Assembly: GCF_001613405.1 (NCBI RefSeq)
Contig: NZ_BDCH01000020.1
Span: forward strand, 310,001-374,000
DNA: 64,000 bases
Origin: Nocardia crassostreae
GTDB lineage: Bacteria; Actinomycetota; Actinomycetes; Mycobacteriales; Mycobacteriaceae
Reading direction: 5' to 3'
Shown: positions 8,831 to 16,535 of the stretch, one piece after another
Position numbering within the stretch: position 1 is the stretch's first letter
Layout: each line of letters starts with the position of its first letter
Position numbers and translations under genes: made by a program
The notes under the pieces: model-generated
Databases searched by the model: none
Seen by the model: the letters and a program-made list of their open reading frames with translations, nothing else
What the model was told of the DNA's origin: nothing

Positions 8831-9058
8831 GCGGATCTCCTCATCACCCAGCCCCCACAGACAACAGCAGACGAGGGTAGTCACGGCGGCGGCCGCGCGC
8901 GAGCCCCGAGTCCTGGTGGGGCCGGAGCGGCGTGGCCGCGATGTGATGCGCGTCTCCGCCGGTATCGCCCGCGATCTCACAAGGGGGTAGCGGGGCCATG
9001 TGATAGTGCGGGCCTCGATAGCATCGGTCGACAAACATCGAGGAAATCCTGAGGACTT

Positions 9059-10549
9059 GTGTTGACGAACGACCACCTTGACCGCTGGAACGCTCACGAG
9101 GCATCCGCGGAAGCGATGATTCCGATTATTGGACGGTTGTATCGCGAGAAGGGGGTGACGATCCTGCTGCACAGCCGATCGCTGGTGAACAAGTCGGTGA
9201 TCAGCATCCTGCGGACCCACCGGTTCGCGCGGCAGATCGAGGGCGAGGAGCTGTCGATCGAGGAGACGCTGCCGTTCCTCGAGGCGCTCACCCAGCTGGA
9301 TCTGGGACCCTCCAAGATCGACCTCGGCCGCCTGGTCATGGCCTACCGGACCGATGCGGACGGGCGCTCGATTCCCGAGTTCACCGCCGCGGTGCTGGCC
9401 GATGTCACCGATGGCAACAAGGCCGAGCCGCAGGGGCCCCGCGATGTGGTGCTGTACGGCTTCGGGCGGATCGGCCGGTTGGTCGCGCGGCTGCTCATCG
9501 AGAAGACCGGATCCGGCAATGGCCTGAACCTGCGCGCCGTGGTCGTGCGCAAGGGCGGCGCGGACGATCTGGTCAAGCGCGCGTCGCTGCTGCGGCGGGA
9601 CTCGGTGCACGGGCAGTTCAACGGGACCATCAAGGTCGACGCCGAGAACAGCACGATCACCGCCAATGGCAGCGTGATCAAGTTCATCTACAGCGACGAC
9701 CCGACCACGATCGACTACACCGCGTTCGGGATCAACGACGCCATCCTCATCGACAACACCGGTAAGTGGCGCGACCGCGAGGGCCTGGCCCAGCACCTGC
9801 GCCCCGGTATCGCCAAGGTGCTGCTGACCGCGCCCGGCAAGGGCGATGTCCCGAATATCGTGCACGGCGTCAACCACCGCGCGCTGGATCAGTCCGAGCG
9901 GATCGTCTCCTGCGCGTCCTGCACGACCAATGCGATCGTGCCGCCGCTCAAGGCCATGGACGACGAATTCGGCATCGTCCGCGGGCACGTCGAGACGGTG
10001 CACTCGTTCACCAATGACCAGAACCTGCTGGACAACTACCACAAGGCCGACCGCCGCGGCCGTTCCGCGCCGTTCAACCTGGTGCTCACCGAGACCGGCG
10101 CCGCGTCCGCGGTCGCCAAGGCCATGCCCGACTTCAAGGCCAAGATCACGGGTAACTCGATTCGCGTTCCCACGCCGGATGTCTCGGTCGCGATCCTGAA
10201 CCTGCAGCTCCAGCGCGAGGTCACCCGGGACGAGGTGCTCGAGTACCTGCGCCAGACGTCGCTGACCGGACCGCTGAGCCGCAACCTCGATTTCACCGCC
10301 GCCACCGATGTGGTCTCGAGCGATTTCATCGGCTCGCGCGCCGCCTCGATCGTGGACGCCAATGCCACCATCGTCGACGGCGACACCGAGATCCTCTACC
10401 TCTGGTACGACAACGAATTCGGCTACTCGTGCCAGGTCGTGCGGACGGTGCAGTACGTCTCGGGCATCGAGTACCCGACGTACCCGCGTCTGAGCGCACA
10501 AGACGACGCTGCGGCCGTGCCCGCGCTGGCGGGGGCCGACGCACAGTAA
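9059..10549 (+). CDS. Long-form glyceraldehyde-3-phosphate dehydrogenase
   Basis: NAD(P)-dependent GAPDH converting glyceraldehyde 3-phosphate and phosphate to 1,3-bisphosphoglycerate, 496 residues against about 335 for the classical enzyme. An extra N-terminal domain of about 125 residues (helical, MIPIIGRLYREKGVTILLH) precedes the Rossmann motif YGFGRIGR (133-140). The catalytic cysteine is Cys288 in ASCTTN, with its His at 315 (TVHS). The C-terminal block ends with YDNEFGYS. This long class occurs beside a normal gap gene in many actinobacteria and Bacteroidetes and may work in the gluconeogenic direction; that role is inferred. Start GTG 9059 has AGGA upstream, and a TTG follows directly. 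A strong terminator lies after the stop. Confidence 0.92.
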   Translation: MLTNDHLDRWNAHEASAEAMIPIIGRLYREKGVTILLHSRSLVNKSVISILRTHRFARQIEGEELSIEETLPFLEALTQLDLGPSKIDLGRLVMAYRTDADGRSIPEFTAAVLADVTDGNKAEPQGPRDVVLYGFGRIGRLVARLLIEKTGSGNGLNLRAVVVRKGGADDLVKRASLLRRDSVHGQFNGTIKVDAENSTITANGSVIKFIYSDDPTTIDYTAFGINDAILIDNTGKWRDREGLAQHLRPGIAKVLLTAPGKGDVPNIVHGVNHRALDQSERIVSCASCTTNAIVPPLKAMDDEFGIVRGHVETVHSFTNDQNLLDNYHKADRRGRSAPFNLVLTETGAASAVAKAMPDFKAKITGNSIRVPTPDVSVAILNLQLQREVTRDEVLEYLRQTSLTGPLSRNLDFTAATDVVSSDFIGSRAASIVDANATIVDGDTEILYLWYDNEFGYSCQVVRTVQYVSGIEYPTYPRLSAQDDAAAVPALAGADAQ

Positions 10550-10562
10550 TCGGCGCTTTCCG

Positions 10563-10600
10563 AACCGGCAGATATCCACGGGTATCTGCCGGTTTCGTTT
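10563..10600 (+). terminator. Rho-independent terminator after GAPDH
   Basis: Perfect 12-bp stem AACCGGCAGATA/TATCTGCCGGTT with an 8-nt loop, followed by TCGTTTTCT. It begins 14 bp after the GAPDH stop. Confidence 0.85.
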
Positions 10601-10647
10601 TCTCCGCCGATCGGAACGTCGCGTTGGATCCACATTGGATATTCGGT

Positions 10648-11457
10648 ATGACTATTCCCATGTGGCGCTGGTGGAATCGTGCCGTGATCGTTCTGGCGGT
10701 GGCCCCCGCTCCGGCGCGCGCGGTCGTCGGTGGAACGGTCGTGGCGGAATCGCCATCCTGGCTGGCGGCCATCGGCCTTGCCGGGGCCGAGGCGCTGCGG
10801 CCTTCGGGGCAGTTCTGCGCCGGGCAACTGGTGGCTCCGGACAAGGTGGTCACGGCCGCGCATTGCGTGACGCACTTCCGTGCCGCCCCGGGTCTGCTTC
10901 GGCTGACCTTCGGGCGGGTGGATCTGAATACCGATGTGGGCGAGACGGTCACGGCAACGGAAATAGCCATTCATCCCGAATATGCGGAGTCGGTGTTCAT
11001 TTCGCTGGATGGTGAGCAGAATCCTTTCCACTACAATGACATTGCGGTGATCACGATCGAACCGCCGCTGCCCGACCGGGCCGTGATCGCATTGTTCGAG
11101 CGCGATCGGGCGGATTCTTCCGCGCCCGGTACGGCCGTTGTCGTCCAGGGGTGGGGGCAGACCTCCGCCGCCGACTTGTCCAACGCCCGGTTACGCCGGA
11201 CCACGGTCGCGGTCATCGAGGATGCGGCCTGCGCGACCGCCTATGGCTCGGTCTTCGATCCCGTCCAGATGATGTGCGCGGCCGCACCCGGGCGGGACTC
11301 CTGCAACTTCGACAGCGGTGGCCCCGCGGTTGTCGACGGGCTGCTCGTCGGCTTGGTCTCGTGGGGAAGCGGTTGCGCCCGATCGGGATTCCCGGGCGTG
11401 TACGTCCGGACCGCCGTCCACGCCGCTTTCCTCCGGCAAGCGATCGGCCACTCCTAG
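10648..11457 (+). CDS. Secreted S1 (chymotrypsin-family) serine protease
   Basis: Exported trypsin-like protease, 269 residues. The signal peptide (WWNRAVIVLAVAPAPARA) should be cut after Ala25, leaving VVGGTVV as the mature N-terminus. That is the sequence normally exposed only by zymogen activation, so this enzyme seems to lack a propeptide. The catalytic triad is His72 (TAAHC), Asp131 (YNDIAV) and Ser223 (FDSGGP). The residue before Asp in the usual GDSGGP is Phe rather than Gly, which touches the oxyanion/S1 region. Cysteines at 57, 73, 195, 210, 219 could form the standard disulfides. The start ATG 10648 was chosen because the signal peptide begins there. It ends with TAG. Single gene after a terminator. 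Confidence 0.88.
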   Translation: MTIPMWRWWNRAVIVLAVAPAPARAVVGGTVVAESPSWLAAIGLAGAEALRPSGQFCAGQLVAPDKVVTAAHCVTHFRAAPGLLRLTFGRVDLNTDVGETVTATEIAIHPEYAESVFISLDGEQNPFHYNDIAVITIEPPLPDRAVIALFERDRADSSAPGTAVVVQGWGQTSAADLSNARLRRTTVAVIEDAACATAYGSVFDPVQMMCAAAPGRDSCNFDSGGPAVVDGLLVGLVSWGSGCARSGFPGVYVRTAVHAAFLRQAIGHS

Positions 11458-11593
11458 CGCGAATTCACGGGCGCGCGCGGACTGCGGCGGGTGCGCTGGT
11501 CGGTGTGGCGTCCCGGACGGTGATTGTGGTCGGCGGGACCGTAGGCGTGGGCGGAGCGGCCGGATGCGGCCGATCGCTCGTACCGTGGTTCCC

Positions 11594-12973
11594 ATGAGCG
11601 AACGCGTGGTGATCATCGGTGGGGATGCGGCCGGAATGGCGGCGGCGTCGCAGGCGCGCCGGTTGAAGACGGTTGACGAGCTCGAGATCGTGGTGTTCGA
11701 GCGGGGGCATTTCACCTCGTATTCGGCGTGCGGGATTCCCTATTGGGTGGGCGGGGATGTCGAGGATCGGGACCAGCTCATCGCGCGGACGCCCGAGGAG
11801 CATCGGGCTCGCGGCATCGACCTGCGGCTGCGGACCGAGGCGGTCGAGATCGATATCGCCGAACAGCGGGTGCGGGCCCGCGATCTGGAGACCGGCACGG
11901 AGAGTTGGACCGAGTACGCCAAACTAGTGATCGCCACCGGGGCGACGCCGATCCGCCCGCCGCTGCCCGGAATCGATGCGGCGGGGGTGCACGGGGTACA
12001 GACCCTCGACGACGGGCAGGCACTCATCGACACCCTGGAATCCACGCAAAGGCGGCGAGCGGTCGTGGTGGGGGCGGGCTATATCGGCGTCGAGATGGCG
12101 GAGGCGCTCATCAACCGCGGCTACGAGGTCACCATGGTCAACCGCGGTTCCGAGCTCATGTCCACGCTGGACCCCGATATGGGCGTCCTGATCCGGAAGT
12201 CCATGCAGGGCATGGGCATTCAGGTCGTCGATGACGCCGAGGTGATCTCGATCCGCACCGATGCCGACAACCGTGTCCGCGCCGTGGCCACCGCCGACGC
12301 CGAATACCCGGCCGATGTAGTAGTTCTCGGCATCGGCGTCCGCCCCGCCACCGACCTGGCCCGCGCGGCCGGACTGCCCCTCGGCGCCTCCGGCGGCCTC
12401 CTCACCGACCTCGCCATGCGCGTCCGCGGCCATGAGAACATCTGGGCCGGAGGCGATTGCATCGAGGTACTGGACCTGGTCTCCGGCTCCCAACGGCACA
12501 TCCCGCTCGGCACGCACGCCAACAAACACGGCCAGATCATCGGCTCCGGCGTCGGCGGCGACTACGCCACCTTCCCCGGCGTGGTCGGCACCGCCGTCAG
12601 CAAGGTCTGCGACCTCGAAGTGGCCCGAACCGGCCTGCGCGAGAAGGACGCCCGCGCCGCCGGACTCCAATTCGTCACCGTCGTCATCGAATCCACCAGC
12701 CGCTCCGGCTATTTCCCCGGCGCCGCCCCCATGGCCGTCAAAATGCTCGCCGAACGCCGCACCGGCCGCCTCCTCGGCGTCCAGATCGTCGGCCGCGAAG
12801 GCGCGGGCAAACGCATCGACATAGCCGCCGTAGCCCTCATCGCCCGCATGACCGTGGAACAAATGGTCGCCCTCGACCTCGGCTACGCCCCACCGTTCTC
12901 CCCGGTGTGGGATCCCGTCCTGGTAGCCGCCCGCAAGGCGGTGACGGCCGTCCGGCGAGACAGCCGCGGCTGA
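11594..12973 (+). CDS. FAD-dependent pyridine nucleotide-disulfide oxidoreductase (CoA-disulfide-reductase-like)
   Basis: Flavoprotein of 459 residues in the CoA-disulfide reductase/NADH oxidase branch. The FAD Rossmann motif is IIGGDAAGMAAASQ (7-20). The single redox cysteine is Cys46 in SYSACGIPYWVGG; this family works with a mixed disulfide to CoA instead of a CxxxxC pair. The NAD(P) Rossmann motif VVVGAGYIGVEMAE follows at about 155, the second FAD motif (IWAGGDCIEV) at about 290, and the dimerisation domain fills the C-terminus. Likely role: reduction of CoA disulfide or of a related disulfide or persulfide in thiol homeostasis. ATG 11594 begins exactly at the FAD motif. The second half uses strongly C-ending codons. 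Convergent with the IclR gene. Confidence 0.88.
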   Translation: MSERVVIIGGDAAGMAAASQARRLKTVDELEIVVFERGHFTSYSACGIPYWVGGDVEDRDQLIARTPEEHRARGIDLRLRTEAVEIDIAEQRVRARDLETGTESWTEYAKLVIATGATPIRPPLPGIDAAGVHGVQTLDDGQALIDTLESTQRRRAVVVGAGYIGVEMAEALINRGYEVTMVNRGSELMSTLDPDMGVLIRKSMQGMGIQVVDDAEVISIRTDADNRVRAVATADAEYPADVVVLGIGVRPATDLARAAGLPLGASGGLLTDLAMRVRGHENIWAGGDCIEVLDLVSGSQRHIPLGTHANKHGQIIGSGVGGDYATFPGVVGTAVSKVCDLEVARTGLREKDARAAGLQFVTVVIESTSRSGYFPGAAPMAVKMLAERRTGRLLGVQIVGREGAGKRIDIAAVALIARMTVEQMVALDLGYAPPFSPVWDPVLVAARKAVTAVRRDSRG

Positions 12974-12991
12974 CCTTGTCCGGCTGGGTTC

Positions 12992-13753
12992 TCAGCCCAG
13001 CCGGGCGCTGATGCTTCTGGCCGCCTCGCGCACGGCGACGCCCCAGGCGGCCTCGGTGTCGTTGTTCAGGCGGCTGATCGGGACGTTCACGCTGAGGTTG
13101 GCGATGGGGTGGCCGTCGTTGTTCAGGACGGCGGCTGCGACCGCGCCGACATCGTTGCGCCATTCGCCGTGGTTGACGGCGAAGCCTCGGGTGCGGATGG
13201 TGGTCAGTTCGGTGCGGAGGGCGTCGGGGTCGGTGATGGTTGTTTCGGTGTAGCGGGGGAGTTCGGCGGTGAGGAGTTGTTCGAGGGTTTCGGGGGAGCT
13301 GAAGGCCAGTAGGGCCTTGCCGTTGGCGGAGGCGTGCAGGGGGAGGGAGTGGCCGAGGGCCATGCTCGTGCGTACTGGTTTGTCGGTTTCCAGGCGTTCG
13401 ATGAGGACCATGCGGCCGTCTTCGGGGACGGTGAGGTGCACGGTCTCCTCGGTGTGCCTGCGCAGATCTTCCATGATGGGGAGGGCGGCGCCGCGCATGC
13501 CGAGGTCGCCGCCCGCGCGGCTGCCGACGGCGAGGGCCTTGGTGGTGAGGACCCAGCGGGTGATCTTACCGGCGGCGGGGCGGATCCATCCGGCTTCGTC
13601 GAGGGTCAGAAGTGCCCGCTGGACAGTGCTTTTCGGCATGGCCACGATGCGGGCGAGTTCGCCGACGCCGATGGGCTGGCGGGCGGCGACTTCTTCGAGT
13701 ACGCGGAGCGTATTCAGGACATTGCGCAAAGTCTTGACTCCTCGACCGGGCAT
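12992..13753 (-). CDS. IclR-family transcriptional regulator
   Basis: DNA-binding regulator, 253 residues. The N-terminal winged helix-turn-helix spans about residues 10-72 (GVGELARIVAMPKSTVQRALLTL), and the C-terminal effector domain spans 85-250, with the typical GHSLPLHASANGKALLA and late NLSVNVPI segments. It is divergent from the aminotransferase operon, with 68 bp between the start codons, and so is the likely local regulator of that operon, responding to a small acid metabolite. A purine-rich AAGGGTAGGG precedes its ATG. The shared intergenic region contains a short inverted repeat that could be its operator. Confidence 0.92.
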   Translation of the reverse strand: MPGRGVKTLRNVLNTLRVLEEVAARQPIGVGELARIVAMPKSTVQRALLTLDEAGWIRPAAGKITRWVLTTKALAVGSRAGGDLGMRGAALPIMEDLRRHTEETVHLTVPEDGRMVLIERLETDKPVRTSMALGHSLPLHASANGKALLAFSSPETLEQLLTAELPRYTETTITDPDALRTELTTIRTRGFAVNHGEWRNDVGAVAAAVLNNDGHPIANLSVNVPISRLNNDTEAAWGVAVREAARSISARLG

Positions 13754-13785
13754 CCCTACCCTTGCTGCACCTTCTCAGGGCACAG

Positions 13786-13799
13786 TGTGACATATCACG
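13786..13799. promoter_or_regulatory. Candidate IclR operator in divergent promoter
   Basis: TGTGACATATCACG contains the inverted repeat GTGA-N4-TCAC, centred 29 bp before the aminotransferase start in the 68-bp region shared with the divergent IclR gene. Position and symmetry suggest an operator; no binding evidence exists. Confidence 0.35.
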
Positions 13800-13821
13800 G
13801 CACAGAATGGAATTCGGTGTG

Positions 13822-14989
13822 ATGACCGCTCACAGTGGACGGCATTTCCTGCAGATCCCCGGCCCGACCAATGTCCCCGATCGCGTGCTGCACGCCATTG
13901 CGCAACCCACCATCGACCACCGGGGACCCGATTTCGCCGAACTGACGCTCGATCTGATGGAAAGGCTGAAACCGGTGTTCGGCACCACCGGGCCGGTCGT
14001 CGTCTATCCCTCGTCGGGCACCGGGGCCTGGGAGGCGGCGCTGGTCAATACCCTCCGGCCCGGAGATCACGTGCTGGCCTTCGAAACCGGGCATTTCGCG
14101 AGCCTGTGGCGGGATATGGCGGAACGGCTGGGATTGGTGGTCGACTTCGTTCCCGGGGACTGGCGGCGCGGCGTCGAGCCCGAGGCCGTCGCCGAACGGC
14201 TGGCCGCCGATCCGGCCCATCGCATCGCGGCGGTCATGGTCGTGCACAACGAGACCTCGACCGGCGTCACCAGCCGGATACCGGAGATCCGAGCGGCCAT
14301 CGACGAGATCGACCATCCCGCACTGCTTCTCGTCGACACCATCTCCTCGCTCGGGTCGATCGACTACCGGCACGACGAATGGGGCGTCGATGTCACCATC
14401 GGCTGTTCGCAGAAGGGGCTCATGCTGCCCCCGGGGCTCGGATTCAATGCCATCAGCGAGAAAGCGCTTGCGGCGGCCGAGAATTCGCGACTACCGAAGT
14501 CGTATTGGGATTGGACACCGCTGCTCGACAGCAATGCGCGCGGCTTCTACCCCTACACACCGGCCACCAATCTGCTCTACGGGCTGCGCGAAGCCCTGAT
14601 CATGCTCGAAGAGGAGGGACTGCCAGCGGTTTTCGCGCGCCACCAGCGACATGCCGCGGCGACCCGGGCGGCCGTGCGCGGCTGGGGGGCTCGAAATCCT
14701 CTGCGCCGACCCGAGAGAGCATTCCGGCGCGCTGACCGCCGTCCTGCTCGGTGAAGAGCACGATGCGGACAAGGTCCGCCGAATCATCCTGGACCGCTTC
14801 GACATGTCACTGGGCGCGGGCCTCGGCAAGCTGTCGGGCCGGGTGTTCCGCATCGGGCATCTCGGTGATTTCAACGATCTGATGCTCGCCGGAACCCTCT
14901 GCGGTGTCCAGATGGGCCTCGAACTGGCCGGGGTCGCCGTCGACCCGGCCGGACTGAACGACGCGCTCGAGGTCCTGCGCGCCGCCTGA
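13822..14989 (+). pseudogene. Class V aminotransferase (serine/alanine-glyoxylate type), one frameshift
   Basis: PLP-dependent class V aminotransferase of the serine-glyoxylate/alanine-glyoxylate branch, transferring an amino group to glyoxylate. The N-terminus has the family opening FLQIPGPTNVPDRV, then SSGTGAWEAAL and ETSTGV. The PLP lysine is in GCSQKGLMLPPG. The frame breaks in a run of six G at 14683-14689 (GGCTGGGGGGCTC): up to there the protein is normal, and after removing one G it continues as GLEILCADP through GLGKLSGRVFRIGHLGD to the stop at 14989. So one extra base separates the two halves, either a sequencing error or a true mutation. An upstream ATG at 13807 is in frame. First gene of the IclR-linked operon. 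Confidence 0.85.
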
Positions 14990-15218
14990 CGCGGGGGCCG
15001 GTCACCGGCCCGGATCGCTTTACCCCACTTCGCTCTCCGCTGGGCACGCCGTCATCCCCACGGCACCGCTGGATCGCCGCTTCGCGCGACACGTCCTCCT
15101 GGTTTCGACTCTCGATGCTCCGCCCCGGGCGACTCACCCCAATGCTCCAGCCCGAGCTTGGGATTCGAAAACAGGCCCGGCGTTCACGCGCGCCCGGCCG
15201 CCTACGAGGAGGTAGGTC

Positions 15219-16535
15219 GTGTTCAAGCGAACTTCCCCGATTCAGCGTCTCGCACACCAGAAACGCTGGATATACATCTTGCTGGTCATCGTCTTCATCT
15301 ACGTCATCTGCTACATCGACCGGACCAATATCAGTTTCGCGCTGCCGCATCTGGAAGACGAGATGGGGCTGAGCAAGGCGCAGCAGGGGCTGGCGAGCGG
15401 CATCTTCTTCTGGGGGTATCTGCTGTTGCAGATCCCCGGCGGGTATATGGCCGAAAGATGGAGCGCCAGAAAGTGGATCGCGATCCTGATGGTGTTGTGG
15501 AGCCTGGCGGCCATGGCTTCGGGTCTCACCCAGTCGGTCGGGCAGTTGCTGCTGGTCCGCTTCCTGCTCGGCGTCGCCGAGGGCGGGGTGCAGCCCGCGC
15601 TCATGGCCACCATCCGGTCCTGGTTCCCGTTCGCCGAGCGCAGCCGGGCCTACGCCATCTTCAAGCTGTACACCCCGATCGCGGCGATTGTCGCCGCCCC
15701 GTTCTCCGGCACCCTGCTGACCTACTTCGACTGGCGGTGGATGTTCATCGTGCAGGGTGGCGCGCCACTCATCGTCGGGCTCATCGCCTGGCTGGCGGTG
15801 GTGCGCGATACGCCCGCCAAGGCCGGATGGCTGTCGGCGGTCGAGCGGGACTACATCGAGCAGGCCAAACTCGCCGAAGGTGAACCGCTGCAACACCGCG
15901 GGACGTTGAAGGCCGCGTTCACCAGCCGGATCGTGTGGCACTTCGCGCTCATCTACACGTTGACCCAGATGGGTCTGCTGGGGCTGACGCTGTGGCTGCC
16001 CAGCGTGCTGAAGGAGGCCTTCCACACCGATATGAAGGTGGGGCTGGTCGCCATGCTGCCACAGCTCGCGGCGGGCATCGCCATCATCGCGGTCGGGTGC
16101 TCGGCGGATCGGCGCGGCGGGCATATCGCGCACATGGCGGTCGTGCTGGGTTTTGCGTGCCTGACCCTCACCGTCGCGAGTTTGATTCCGGCGGAACAGA
16201 AATGGCTGGTGCTGCTGGCCATGATCCTGGGCACGGCGGCCTCGATCGCCTGGTACGGGCCGTTCTGGGCGACGGTCACCAAGCTGGTGCCGGTCGCGGC
16301 GGCGGGCGCCGGACTGGGGCTGATCAATGGCGTCGGCAATCTCGGCAGCTTCTTCGGGCCGTACATCGGCGGGTGGCTCAGTGACCTCAGCGGGGGCGGA
16401 TATGCGCTCACCCAGGTGTTCTTCGGCGTCGCCTTCGGGTGTGCGGGGCTGCTGGTACTGACCCTGCGCAAGCAGCTGCGGGCGGCGACGGCCGCCGAAC
16501 CGATCGCCGAATCCGTTGCGCAGGTTACCAAATGA
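15219..16535 (+). CDS. MFS transporter, anion:cation symporter (ACS) type
   Basis: Twelve-helix major facilitator, 438 residues, inner membrane. YVICYIDRTNISFALP in helix 1 and GGYMAERWSARKW in loop 2-3 are marks of the ACS family (tartrate, glucarate, phthalate and allantoate type importers), so the substrate is probably an organic anion. Start GTG 15219 follows GAGGAGGTAGGTC, an excellent ribosome-binding site. The stop overlaps the start of the dehydrogenase gene as ATGA, showing translational coupling. Placed between a glyoxylate-type aminotransferase and a 2-hydroxyacid dehydrogenase, it most likely imports the hydroxy- or amino-acid that the operon degrades. The 229-bp gap before it holds no recognisable gene. 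Confidence 0.92.
   Translation: MFKRTSPIQRLAHQKRWIYILLVIVFIYVICYIDRTNISFALPHLEDEMGLSKAQQGLASGIFFWGYLLLQIPGGYMAERWSARKWIAILMVLWSLAAMASGLTQSVGQLLLVRFLLGVAEGGVQPALMATIRSWFPFAERSRAYAIFKLYTPIAAIVAAPFSGTLLTYFDWRWMFIVQGGAPLIVGLIAWLAVVRDTPAKAGWLSAVERDYIEQAKLAEGEPLQHRGTLKAAFTSRIVWHFALIYTLTQMGLLGLTLWLPSVLKEAFHTDMKVGLVAMLPQLAAGIAIIAVGCSADRRGGHIAHMAVVLGFACLTLTVASLIPAEQKWLVLLAMILGTAASIAWYGPFWATVTKLVPVAAAGAGLGLINGVGNLGSFFGPYIGGWLSDLSGGGYALTQVFFGVAFGCAGLLVLTLRKQLRAATAAEPIAESVAQVTK

Noticed and set aside
7934..10633. Very long minus-strand open frame over the GAPDH gene
   Set aside because: Only its last 298 codons are the BASS transporter; the rest is antisense to the intact GAPDH gene and lacks protein character.
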